From DASXVU01 sp963732855 (GTDB lineage Archaea; Thermoplasmatota; Thermoplasmata; Methanomassiliicoccales; UBA472), in contig CAVTBB010000003.1 in the NCBI GenBank assembly GCA_963732855.1, positions 248,001 through 312,000 of the forward strand: a DNA stretch of 64,000 nt, written 5' to 3'. The notes beneath the pieces are model-generated. The model searched no databases and was not told the origin of the DNA. It worked only from the letters and a program-made list of their open reading frames with translations. This document shows positions 7,928 through 16,335 of the stretch, in pieces (the first letter of the stretch is position 1; every line of letters starts with the position of its first letter). A program made the position numbers and the translations under genes.

Positions 7928-9880
7928 CTAAAGCATGTTCCAGTACTTCGCCCAAGTCAAGAAGGAAGCGATTCCGACCATGACCGCCACGACGTGCACC
8001 TTTTCCCAGCTCTTCCACTTCTCGCCTCGCCAGATGGCCACCATCAGCAGGACCGCCGAGCAGATAAGGAGAACGAAGCATATCGCGGGCATGATGGTGT
8101 AGGAGGCCAGAGGCTGAGGTGCCGCCAAACTCGATTCCCATATCAGGTCCAAAGCAGGCATGTCTAGGGTGTAGCTCATCAGGTACGTGAATGCCAGGGC
8201 CACGCCACAGGTGGCGAGGACGGTTGACTTCAACAAGAAGACCGCTCCGATCCCGCGGGCCCCTTTGACCCGATGGAACAATCCCAAGGCGATCCAAAGG
8301 ACGGAGGAGGCCATCACTGCAGCTGCTACGGCTATCAGGTCGCTGTTGAAACCCTGCTGCTGCATTACGTCCAATCTTTCGAACGTCCCAATCTGTTGAG
8401 TCATAACAAAATGGGTCGGCTGGCCAGAGCTGTCCAGAATGAATATCAGATCACCCAGGGATGACCGCTGCATGTCGATGAAGGCATAGTGGTAAGTGGC
8501 TACTTCCACAAGCTTGTAGGTGGCGGTTCCGAGGTGTAACGTAAGGTATCCGTCCCCAGTGGCGGTGAACTTCAGCTCATTGTGTTTTATGATGAACTTG
8601 CCGAGATTGTTGTGATCGACACGGGTGTCCTGATAAACTCCGGCAACCTTCTGTGCATGAGCTACGGCATCGGGCCCTGGGCTGGGCAGCACCCTTTTCT
8701 CGATCGGGAAGTAATGGTCGACGTAATCGCGGACCAGTGCGTTTACCGCCGAAGCGCCGCTTGCGGTGTTCGAGGTGACGAACAGGCCCATCCCATATTG
8801 GGGGAACAGGACCATCTCGCTGTGGAATAGGGCCGTGTCCCCGCCATGACCGATGATGGTAACGTTGTCGCGCCAGTTCATCTCATAGAATCCAAGGCAG
8901 ATTCCGTCGGCGGCCGGGATCGGCGAGAACTGATGCGACTGCATATATCTTGATGTGGAATCGTTCAATATCCGGGTGCCGTCGTAGATGCCGTACTGGA
9001 GGTGCAATATCATCCATTTCGACATGTCCTGTGCTGTCGAGGCTATTTCTCCCGCACCAAGCGTGAGAACGTATTCGTAGCCTCCCTTCTCGTATCCTGT
9101 GCCATTGTTGAAATATGCGCTTGAAAGCAAGCCCGCCAGGCGATCTGGGAGAGGCTGCTCTGGCGAGGTATGGTTAAGGTCCAGCGGAGTGATGATGTTC
9201 TTTTCGATGTATTCATAGAACGGCATCCCTGAGACGTCCTGGACGATTAGAGCGGCCAGCATAACGCCGTGGTTGGAGTATGTGATCAATTCCCCGGGAG
9301 CGCGGATCCTTTCAGGCATGGTCTTCACGAGATACTCCTCGAACGTGGTAGACTGGACACCGTCCCAGGAAAATATGCGGTCGCTTTCGTCGAATCCCGC
9401 CGTATGGGTCATGAGATTGCGCATTGTAATCGGCGCCCCAAAGGCGTCTGGCACATGGTAGTTCTTAAAATACAAATTAACGTTTGCGTCGAGGTCTATC
9501 TTTCCATCCTCGACCAACTGCATGACAGCTGTCCAAGTGAATGTCTTACTGATGGAACCAATGCGAAACAAGGTGTAATTGGCGGATACTTGGGTTTGGG
9601 TATCCATTTCGGAATACCCGTATCCCTTTGAGAGCATTACTTGGCCGTCCTTGACCACGGAAATTGACATCCCCGCCACATTGTATTTCTCGCTCAGGTT
9701 GGCGACCCTTTCGTCCAGGAACTCCGTCAGTTCCGTTGAGTTGGAAGAAAGCCCCCAGTTCGGAGATGTGGCAGAGCTCACACCATCAACGGCAACGACC
9801 TCGTTGGAGAACAGGCTTGGAGAAAAGATTGTTGCGCAGAGGATCAGAACGAGCAACGATGAGTGGCATCGCCTAGGCAT
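7928..9880 (-). CDS. Secreted/membrane serine beta-lactamase-like hydrolase (class C/PBP4* type)
   Basis: The 650-residue protein has an amino-terminal signal-like segment, then a class C beta-lactamase/DD-peptidase domain with S109-I-S-K112 (S-x-x-K), Y201-S-N203 (Y-x-N) and H345-G-G347 in place of K-T-G. A second domain of about 110 residues (390-510) is typical of Pab87/FmtA-like relatives. Five membrane segments end the chain (about 520-645). It probably cleaves amide or ester bonds outside the cytoplasmic membrane; in archaea without peptidoglycan the substrate may be D-amino-acid peptides. It is a single-gene unit. Confidence 0.85.
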   Translation of the reverse strand: MPRRCHSSLLVLILCATIFSPSLFSNEVVAVDGVSSATSPNWGLSSNSTELTEFLDERVANLSEKYNVAGMSISVVKDGQVMLSKGYGYSEMDTQTQVSANYTLFRIGSISKTFTWTAVMQLVEDGKIDLDANVNLYFKNYHVPDAFGAPITMRNLMTHTAGFDESDRIFSWDGVQSTTFEEYLVKTMPERIRAPGELITYSNHGVMLAALIVQDVSGMPFYEYIEKNIITPLDLNHTSPEQPLPDRLAGLLSSAYFNNGTGYEKGGYEYVLTLGAGEIASTAQDMSKWMILHLQYGIYDGTRILNDSTSRYMQSHQFSPIPAADGICLGFYEMNWRDNVTIIGHGGDTALFHSEMVLFPQYGMGLFVTSNTASGASAVNALVRDYVDHYFPIEKRVLPSPGPDAVAHAQKVAGVYQDTRVDHNNLGKFIIKHNELKFTATGDGYLTLHLGTATYKLVEVATYHYAFIDMQRSSLGDLIFILDSSGQPTHFVMTQQIGTFERLDVMQQQGFNSDLIAVAAAVMASSVLWIALGLFHRVKGARGIGAVFLLKSTVLATCGVALAFTYLMSYTLDMPALDLIWESSLAAPQPLASYTIMPAICFVLLICSAVLLMVAIWRGEKWKSWEKVHVVAVMVGIASFLTWAKYWNML

Positions 9881-10098
9881 GCTTTTGTTAATCCCCTGAG
9901 ATTACATAAGTCCAAATTATCTGATTATCGAAGTCGATAGCGGGACACATCTCAGTTTCAGACAGGATAGATTCGAGATAGCCATCGGGATGGCCCTGGG
10001 CTGAAGAACCAGTCCAGGAGCAATTCTGACGGATCTTCGCCATCATGAACAAAGGATTCTAAAACAGACGCTGAAGGGGAGGTGATGGACCTCCGACC

Positions 10099-10785
10099 TC
10101 AGCGCTCTGTTCCAGATCTGAATAACCGTACCGCCTCTGCCTCCTCGACATCATACCAGTTGTGGTAAGCGTCGGCGACGGCAAATGGCATGCCCCTGAT
10201 GTTCAGGCAAACGATCTCGTCCACTTCCCTAGCCACCATATCCACGGACCGAGCCGAGCCGGTGGGAACGGTGACTACGATCCGACCTGGGTGTTTAGCT
10301 TTCACTTCCTTGATCGCTGCTAGCATGGTGTATCCGGAGGCCAATCCATCGTCCACAACAATCGCCGTCTTCCCGGCCAGCTCAGACATTGGACGGTCAC
10401 CGCGCAGGGTACGCTCACGAGACCTCCCCTCCAATATGGCCTTCTCTTTTGACCGGGCGATCTGTTCATCGGAGAGGGAGAGATCGGTCAATAATTCGGT
10501 GTTCAAGATCGATTCACCGCTCAGGGATATGGCTCCGAAACCCGCTTCTGGGTTCCGAGGGATCTGCAGTTTCCGTACGATCACCACGTCCAACACAGCC
10601 CCAAGACCTCTGGAGATCTCCACAGCCACTGGAAGGCCCCCCGATGGTATCGCAAGAACGATGCATTCCTTCCCACGGTATAGCTCCAGATGCCTCAGCA
10701 GCTTTTTTCCCGATTCGGCACGGTCCCTGAACACGAATCGCTTGTCCCTGAGTAGTTTATCCTCTATTATCAGACCCATACCCAC
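10099..10785 (-). CDS. Phosphoribosyltransferase-like protein
   Basis: The 228-residue protein has a type I phosphoribosyltransferase fold. The PRPP-binding loop is TAIVVDDGLASGYTMLAAIK, and the upstream LAIPSGGLPVAVEISRGLGA and VIVRKLQIP stretches match the group often annotated as predicted phosphoribosyltransferase in archaea and bacteria. The conserved NPEAGFGAI segment is also typical of this group. The base substrate is unknown. An alternative ATG two codons downstream is possible. Confidence 0.82.
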   Translation of the reverse strand: MGMGLIIEDKLLRDKRFVFRDRAESGKKLLRHLELYRGKECIVLAIPSGGLPVAVEISRGLGAVLDVVIVRKLQIPRNPEAGFGAISLSGESILNTELLTDLSLSDEQIARSKEKAILEGRSRERTLRGDRPMSELAGKTAIVVDDGLASGYTMLAAIKEVKAKHPGRIVVTVPTGSARSVDMVAREVDEIVCLNIRGMPFAVADAYHNWYDVEEAEAVRLFRSGTER

Positions 10786-10834
10786 GCCGTTTGACTCTTG
10801 AGGAGTAATGCAAGGACAAAATGGTTTGCACGAA

Positions 10835-12235
10835 TTACCACAATTGCACGCCCCAGAACCTCAACGCGAAGAGCAGGCCCATCACGATCACCGCTCCACC
10901 GAACCCGACCTTGATCATGAAGGCATTGCCGGTGAGACCGCGGGCGAGGCGGTGCCTTACCTCACCGGATACGGCGCAAGACGGGATGACGACCAGCCCG
11001 TGGGCGAGGCCGAATGCGAACAGGAGCAACCCGCTCTCGATGGCCGGTACCCCGAGTGCGAAGATGAGGAGTACCATGGGGAAGACCAGAGAGAGGGCAC
11101 AAGGTGCCCACCCTATAGAAAATAGAACCCCGAGGAAGAAACCGGCCAACAATCTTGAACGTCCCTGAAGGCCGGTAATTAACCGGCTCCCATTCCTCCC
11201 CAGCGCACCTTTCGGAACATCACCACAAGAGCACCCTGGACAATCGGCCGCTTCTTCGCGTGAACGGAGAATATGTTCCTTGATCGGCCATATGCTGTTC
11301 ACCCCCAAAAGGGCCAGCACTCCGCCGGAAACGAGATAGAAGGACGAGGAGAACTCCAGGAACCCCCCCAAATATCCTATCAGAAGACCGATCACCAGGA
11401 ACACCATGGACATCCCGAACGTGAAAGCGATCCCGGTTGCCACGTTCCCCATTATCTCCACCTTCCGACTTCGATTCGCCCCCTTGCCGTCGGAAGATGC
11501 GATATACATCATCATGGTGAACAACAGGGCGAGGGAACAGGGTGAAAACGAGGTGATGATGCCCAGACCGACAATGCTCGGCAGACCGAGAGACGTCTGC
11601 GAGGTCGATCCGATCATGGTGTCCCCCAGTCCTCCCGAGGCTATCGTCCTCTTCAACGAAATCATCTTTTCGACCCCTTGGATTCCATCCATGACGCCCC
11701 TTCCCACTACATAGACGTGGGAGACGGCAACGACATTCTGTTGACCATCGATCATCAGGATCGTAGGGTCTGAGAAGGCGCCATTCACCTGCCAATAGTC
11801 GAGATATTCCTTACCGATGGGGTATGGGTCGAATTCCTCGACCCACCGCCAGGTGACATTCAGTCCGTAATTGTCATTTGCCATGACCCAGCCTGGTTCA
11901 GATCCTGGAGACTTTCGCAAGTTAAGGGTAATGACCACGATATCTGGATCGCCCCGGTCCGCCAGTTTCTTGATCTCCTGGAGTTCACCGACGATGGAGG
12001 CTTCGCATTCTAGGCATAGGGGGTCTTCAAGCTGGGTGATGTGCAGGACCACCACTTTCCCATTGAAATCTATGAGGGAGAAGCCTTGGCCAATTTGGTC
12101 CACCGCTGAAAAAGAAGGTGCTGGCCTTATCTTCTCAGTCCCCTGCGTTTGGAGCCCGAAGGTGAGTACCATCATTGCAAGCGCCAATAGGAAAACACCG
12201 ACAATGACCAGAACGCCCTTCCATCGAGATCCCAT
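10835..12235 (-). CDS. Thioredoxin-like domain fused to CcdA/DsbD-type thiol transporter
   Basis: About 466 residues. A membrane anchor (10-27) leads into an extracytoplasmic TlpA/SCO1-like thioredoxin domain with a C74-L-E-C77 active site. After it comes a CcdA/DsbD-beta transmembrane region carrying its two signature cysteines in FSPCSLALL and GWAPCALSL. Such proteins pass electrons from cytoplasmic thioredoxin across the membrane; here the outer acceptor is fused. I chose ATG 12235, which follows AGGTG, over GTG 12253, which would overlap the previous gene. It forms an operon with the thioredoxin-like gene upstream. It is a candidate reductant for apocytochromes handled by the Ccm system at 45-52 kb. 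Confidence 0.88.
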   Translation of the reverse strand: MGSRWKGVLVIVGVFLLALAMMVLTFGLQTQGTEKIRPAPSFSAVDQIGQGFSLIDFNGKVVVLHITQLEDPLCLECEASIVGELQEIKKLADRGDPDIVVITLNLRKSPGSEPGWVMANDNYGLNVTWRWVEEFDPYPIGKEYLDYWQVNGAFSDPTILMIDGQQNVVAVSHVYVVGRGVMDGIQGVEKMISLKRTIASGGLGDTMIGSTSQTSLGLPSIVGLGIITSFSPCSLALLFTMMMYIASSDGKGANRSRKVEIMGNVATGIAFTFGMSMVFLVIGLLIGYLGGFLEFSSSFYLVSGGVLALLGVNSIWPIKEHILRSREEAADCPGCSCGDVPKGALGRNGSRLITGLQGRSRLLAGFFLGVLFSIGWAPCALSLVFPMVLLIFALGVPAIESGLLLFAFGLAHGLVVIPSCAVSGEVRHRLARGLTGNAFMIKVGFGGAVIVMGLLFALRFWGVQLW

Positions 12236-12242
12236 TTTACAC

Positions 12243-12893
12243 CTATGGACCACTCTGGTGATGCGCTAGGGAGTCGTCGATCCAGCTTTCTAGGTATGGT
12301 AGGCCGACTATACCTTCCCAGCTGTGCCAGAGTACCAAGCGGTTGCCCTCAGCATCCAGTACTTGGTTGATCACAACGACCAATGGTACCAGACGGGAAC
12401 CGCCGGATGGATCGTAGACGTTGAGTGCTTCATCAGACAGTCCTCCGTCCCTTCCCCCGAGCAGGTCAAAGTAGGTAATGTTGCCATAATTCGATTTGTT
12501 TATTTCTGAGCATATCGGGGCTTGGACCGCACAGGCCATGCAGTCCTCGATATGGACAAGGATCATTACCGGTCCAGCGTCCAATGCGGACAAAACCCAT
12601 GACGGATGTGGCACTGGCGAATTAGAAATCATCCCATTCGACGTATAGTTTTGCCAGAAATCGTTCTCCCCCACTCCCGTCTGACGATTGGTCATTATTA
12701 TCTGTTCTTCTGCGTTGGTATCCTGGAGAAAGATCGCTGCGAGCAAGGACGCCATTATTAGCGAAGAAATTACCATCAGGGCGATCGATTTTTTACCTTG
12801 CCTAGACAATTTTCGACATGAGGCACATCTCAATTCCCGAGGCGAAACACTTCCGCCGCACCTACCACACCTCTGTTCATCGTTTGGGGTCAT
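12243..12893 (-). CDS. Membrane-anchored zinc-ribbon and thioredoxin-like protein
   Basis: The 216-residue protein starts with a CxxC-x(12)-CxxC zinc ribbon (CGRCGG...CASC), has one membrane segment (about 35-57), and then an outward-facing thioredoxin-like domain with C-M-A-C (in HIEDCMACAVQAPICSEI). It probably acts in disulfide exchange on the outer face of the membrane while the ribbon stays in the cytoplasm. It lies 7 nt upstream of the thioredoxin-CcdA fusion and should be co-transcribed with it. This pairing suggests that it hands electrons to or receives them from CcdA. Confidence 0.78.
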   Translation of the reverse strand: MTPNDEQRCGRCGGSVSPRELRCASCRKLSRQGKKSIALMVISSLIMASLLAAIFLQDTNAEEQIIMTNRQTGVGENDFWQNYTSNGMISNSPVPHPSWVLSALDAGPVMILVHIEDCMACAVQAPICSEINKSNYGNITYFDLLGGRDGGLSDEALNVYDPSGGSRLVPLVVVINQVLDAEGNRLVLWHSWEGIVGLPYLESWIDDSLAHHQSGP

Positions 12894-13270
12894 GTTGACA
12901 TCGCTCTCGGCCTGGACCTATCCGCTCTTCTCTCAACATCTCGAAGCTGCGCGGAGATGCCATCCCTAGACAGCATTCTATCGATTGGGTTGGCAGTATG
13001 ACATACAAAAACCTTTTTCAAGTGTGTCCCTTATGGAACGAAATAGCGCCCAGACACGACCAGTCGGGGGACAATAGGGCATCCTTATGACCATGCTCGA
13101 AGAATTGCGATGAAGTTTCTGGTTGAAGCAAAACCCTTCCTTTGCGTAAGCGATATTAACCTGGACCTACCCTGGTATTTTCCCGAGAGGATCTGGCGAT
13201 TCAGGACCAGTGGGCGTTATGACCGGGGCGATAGACCACCGTCGGATAAAGTGCTGAATGAGGAATCAAG
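12894..13270. other. Intergenic region without supported gene
   Basis: No convincing gene is visible in these 377 bases. A 67-codon frame at 13110-13313 shows no family-like sequence and overlaps the DUF2769 gene, so I do not accept it. An imperfect palindrome with a run of five T (about 13006-13022) could be a weak terminator, but the direction is unclear. Confidence 0.4.
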
Positions 13271-13561
13271 ATGGACATGTTCGAGAGTGCTATGGTCGAT
13301 TGGGCCAAATTGAGCGAGTCAGATAGGAAGAAGCTGGAAAATCAGAGGAAGGGAGAGTGCCTTTGCCCGACCTGTCCCACCTATGCGGATTGTGCCAAGA
13401 AGAAGAAAGAACTTATGTTCTGCTTTGGAGGCAAGAGTAGCTGCATCACTATATCAAAGGGATGCCATTGCCCCGGATGCCCGGTCAAGGCGGATTTTGG
13501 TTTGACGAACATATATTTCTGCCTTAACGGAACTGAGCAGGCGATCCGAGGGGGGCAGTAG
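13271..13561 (+). CDS. DUF2769 cysteine-rich small protein
   Basis: The 96-residue protein has eleven cysteines arranged as CLCPTCPTYADC, then a lone C before GGKSSC, then GCHCPGCPV, the pattern of DUF2769 proteins found mostly in methanogens and related archaea. It probably binds zinc or an iron-sulfur cluster; the function is unknown. It starts at ATG 13271 and stands alone. Confidence 0.82.
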   Translation: MDMFESAMVDWAKLSESDRKKLENQRKGECLCPTCPTYADCAKKKKELMFCFGGKSSCITISKGCHCPGCPVKADFGLTNIYFCLNGTEQAIRGGQ

Positions 13562-13769
13562 CCATATTGGCCTGGTGCATGCTCAAACGCCATTGATCTT
13601 CAATAGAAGGCGGAACGGTTTTGGCTCAAAGCCCTAGTAGCCTTACCTCTGGTCTCATCCGAATCATCTGGACGATTTTCGGCGAGGCATGCGCTAGACT
13701 ATTTGAATAATTAAAGAAAGATGACCAAGGTAAGGGAGATATCCTTGATCTGGTGTCGGGCTAAGATCC

Positions 13770-14318
13770 CTAGAGCAACAGTCCTGCGGCCTTCAGTTCC
13801 TCGGTGATCTTGTCTACGGCTGCCTCAACGTCCTGGGGCCTTCTCGCACCAGTGCAGACAAGTTTTCCAGAACCGAAGAGCAAAAGGACTACCTTAGGCT
13901 CGTCCAGACGATAGACTAGACCGGGGAACTGTTCCGGCTCATACTCGACGCGTTCCAGACCCAGGGTGATCGCGATCACGTTTAAGTTGATCTTCTGACC
14001 GAGGTCCGACGAGGCAACAATATTCTGCACCTCGATCTTTGGCTCACTATCCAAGGTAACTCCTGCCTTACGTATCTGAGTTGTCACCTTGTCGATGGCC
14101 AGCTTTACCTGGTCTAAGCTCTTTGCCCCGGTGCACACGACCTTACCGCTGCGAAACAGCAGTGTCGCTGTCTTTGGCTCCTTCAAACGGTAGATGAGAC
14201 CCGGGAACTGTTCCGGCTCATAATCCGCACCGTCCAATGAGACCGCCAGCGATTGCAGGTCCAACTCGGTTCCGAGCGAGGCGGAAGCTACTACATTCTC
14301 GATCTTGTATTTGGAAAT
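13770..14318 (-). CDS. tbp: TATA-binding protein (TBP), start codon apparently AUU
   Basis: The general archaeal transcription factor TBP binds the TATA box and recruits TFB and RNA polymerase. The two symmetric saddle repeats are plain: each contains an YEPEQFPGLIYRL-type strand and a GKVVCTGAK/GKLVCTGAR stretch about 90 residues apart. The conserved amino end ISKYKIENVVASASLGTELD is encoded directly upstream of the first ATG/GTG/TTG in frame (a TTG at 14264). An in-frame stop precedes it, and the only sensible initiation point is ATT at 14318-14316, giving 182 residues, the usual TBP length. This is either a real AUU start or a one-base error of ATG. Confidence 0.92.
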   Translation of the reverse strand: MSKYKIENVVASASLGTELDLQSLAVSLDGADYEPEQFPGLIYRLKEPKTATLLFRSGKVVCTGAKSLDQVKLAIDKVTTQIRKAGVTLDSEPKIEVQNIVASSDLGQKINLNVIAITLGLERVEYEPEQFPGLVYRLDEPKVVLLLFGSGKLVCTGARRPQDVEAAVDKITEELKAAGLLL

Positions 14319-14340
14319 AGGAACACCTGACCAAGCCTAG

Positions 14341-14346
14341 TATATA
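14341..14346 (-). promoter_or_regulatory. TATA box of the TBP gene
   Basis: On the minus strand the sequence reads TATATA here, with a second AT-rich element (TATATATA) at 14351-14358. The box centre lies about 25 nt before the ATT at 14318, the distance expected between an archaeal TATA box and a transcription start, so the mRNA may begin at or very near the start codon (leaderless). Confidence 0.6.
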
Positions 14347-14518
14347 ACCTATATATACTAACTTTTGCCCCCCAACAAAGGTTTGTAAACGCCGTTAACT
14401 CCATAATTCAACACCTTTGCCTCGAATATCAGCTTTAAATCCTGAACATCAGTCGCGAGACCCTCACTTTCATTCCACCCTGAGAAAATACTTGTATTCA
14501 CTGCCTCATCTTTCACCC

Positions 14519-14980
14519 ATGTCCTCCGATATCAAGATCGTAGAACAAGAGCCAGTTTCGATATTATCCATCCGGCAAAAGGTCAAGAACTCCGAGATCA
14601 AATCGAAGATGGGTGAAATGTACGGGCAACTGTGGATATACATGGAGAAGAACAAGATAATCGTCGCCGGTCCGCCCTATGCGATCTACCACGACTATGA
14701 CCAGGAGAACTGCGACATGGAATGCGGTTTCCCTACTGAAGGGCAAGCGAATGGCGAAGGCAATATCGTTGCATCATCGGTTCCTGGCGGCAGATGCGTG
14801 CTTGCGGTTCATGTCGGACCCTACGACAAGATCATGGTGACGTACGAATTGATTCGGAACTATATCCATAAGGAAGGCCTTGCACCGAAAACGATCATGT
14901 GGGAAAGGTACATCAATGATCCGGCAACCGTCAAGGACCCGAACCAGCTCATAACGGAGATATACTGGCCCATCGAATGA
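14519..14980 (+). CDS. GyrI-like/AraC effector-binding domain protein
   Basis: The 153-residue protein is a free-standing GyrI-like small-molecule-binding domain. It shows the duplicated SHS2-type fold with family-like stretches AGPPYAIYHDYDQENCDMEC, VPGGRCVLAVHVGPYDKIM and a WERYINDP...LITEIYWPIE ending, where a conserved glutamate recognises cationic ligands in relatives. The longer frame upstream is not family-like, so ATG 14519 is the likely start. It is divergent from TBP across about 200 bp. Confidence 0.82.
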   Translation: MSSDIKIVEQEPVSILSIRQKVKNSEIKSKMGEMYGQLWIYMEKNKIIVAGPPYAIYHDYDQENCDMECGFPTEGQANGEGNIVASSVPGGRCVLAVHVGPYDKIMVTYELIRNYIHKEGLAPKTIMWERYINDPATVKDPNQLITEIYWPIE

Positions 14981-15566
14981 GCGTCCCTCCCAATGGCCTA
15001 AGCAAGCTATGGATATCAGCACCGTATGAAGTTAGGGTGCATTTTCAAAGGACAGGGGATTCAATATCTGACCTCGCTGTCTCCTAACCCCAAACACGGT
15101 CAGGTCCTTGACCTCCGTTAGATACGACCCCTGTCCTTCTTGGTGCTTTAGAATGGCCCAGGGAGTGTTGGAAAGAATAATCCCACAACGCTGGCTAAGA
15201 CCCACAAGAATGGCTATGATCAACGCCTTAAACCAACCTATTTGTACAGCGCCTTGAGCGCCAATAGCCATACGATTCCGCCGAAGATTGCTGCCAGCAA
15301 CCAATAGTCTATCGCATATATCACGTCCCGACCGCGTTGACCAGTAACGCGATTAAGATCCAATTAGTCTCCCCGGGAGCCTGTAACGACGTAAATCATG
15401 AGTGGGAAAATCTAAATGTCGACCAGAATCCCGACTATGCTTGATATCTCGAGAATTCGAGAGCCCGTTTGGTCGATCTAGTATTGAAATTGCTCCGCTA
15501 TGCGAGAGAGCTCACCGTCCAAATCTTTTAACCCTCCTAGCTCTAATCGTTATCACCAGTGATGTC
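14981..15566. other. Long intergenic region upstream of Ku
   Basis: These 586 bases hold no recognisable gene except a possible tiny membrane peptide at 15238-15324. A 90-codon minus-strand frame (15032-15304) and the upstream extension of the Ku frame (15402-15566) look like chance: neither shows family-like sequence. Confidence 0.4.
15238..15324 (-). CDS. Possible 28-residue membrane peptide
   Basis: Direct translation from a GTG at 15324 gives a peptide beginning MIYAIDYWLLAAIFGG and ending in a basic tail (LKALYK) before TAG. It is a single compact hydrophobic helix with good charge asymmetry. There is no clear ribosome-binding site and no homologue that I recognise. The evidence is composition only. 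Confidence 0.25.
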   Translation of the reverse strand: MIYAIDYWLLAAIFGGIVWLLALKALYK

Positions 15567-16334
15567 ATGAAATCGATCTGGTCCGGCTCGCTCTCTTTCG
15601 GCATGGTCAATATTCCCATCAAGCTCTACTCCACGGTGGAGCATACCGCCTCGCCTGGGTTCAAACTACTCCACGTGGAGGACAAGAGCCCGATCGAGTA
15701 CCGTAAGTACTGCAAGAAGCAGGACGCTGAAGTTCCTTGGTCTGAGATCGTCAAGGGTTTGGAGGTAGAACCGGGTTCGTTCTTCCTGTTCACCAAAGAG
15801 GAGCTGGCCCGCCTTCGTCCGGAGAAATCGGACGTCATAGAGATCATTGAGTTCGTTTCCCCCGATCAGATCGACCGGCCGTTCCTGGACGGACATTACT
15901 ATGTCGGGCCGGACAAGAAGAAGGAGAAGGCGTTCTTCATCTTCGGACAGGCATTGAAGGCGTCAAGAAAGAATGCCATCGGGCGTTTCGTGATGAGGGA
16001 AAAAGAATACACATGTGCTATCGCGCCTTACGAAGGCGGGTTGCTCCTAAGCACTCTGAACTACTCCTACGAATTGAGGAGCATCAAGGGAGTGGAGAAC
16101 ATCGCCGACCCTGTAGAGGTCAAGAAGCAGGAGTTGGATCTAGCTGTCCAGCTAATCGAAAAACTGAGCGCAGCGCATTTCGACATCTCACAATATAAGG
16201 ATGAGTTCGCGGAACATCTAAAGGCGGCGATCGAGAAGCGTGACCGGAAGGAGTTGGTCACCATCGAGAAGGAGACGCAGGAGACGCCGGAGGAGAACCT
16301 CATCGATGCGCTGAAGCAAAGCCTGGAGGCGTGA
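15567..16334 (+). CDS. ku: Ku family DNA end-binding protein (prokaryotic NHEJ)
   Basis: The 255-residue protein is a bacterial-type Ku: it opens SIWSGSLSFGMVNIPIKLYS and contains LLHVEDKSPIEYRKYC, HYYVGPDKKKEKAFFIF and LIEKLSAAHFDISQYKDEF. The homodimer threads onto double-strand DNA ends and recruits the ligase encoded immediately downstream. The start is ATG 15567, where the family-like sequence begins. It forms a two-gene operon with the ligase, whose start lies 1 nt after the Ku stop. Confidence 0.93.
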   Translation: MKSIWSGSLSFGMVNIPIKLYSTVEHTASPGFKLLHVEDKSPIEYRKYCKKQDAEVPWSEIVKGLEVEPGSFFLFTKEELARLRPEKSDVIEIIEFVSPDQIDRPFLDGHYYVGPDKKKEKAFFIFGQALKASRKNAIGRFVMREKEYTCAIAPYEGGLLLSTLNYSYELRSIKGVENIADPVEVKKQELDLAVQLIEKLSAAHFDISQYKDEFAEHLKAAIEKRDRKELVTIEKETQETPEENLIDALKQSLEA

Positions 16335-16335
16335 C

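Noticed and set aside
7063..7983. 306-codon plus-strand frame over the glycosylase
   Set aside because: It is the antisense shadow of the HhH-GPD glycosylase and the end of the beta-lactamase gene.
13110..13313. 67-codon frame before the DUF2769 gene
   Set aside because: No family-like sequence, and it overlaps the well-supported DUF2769 start.
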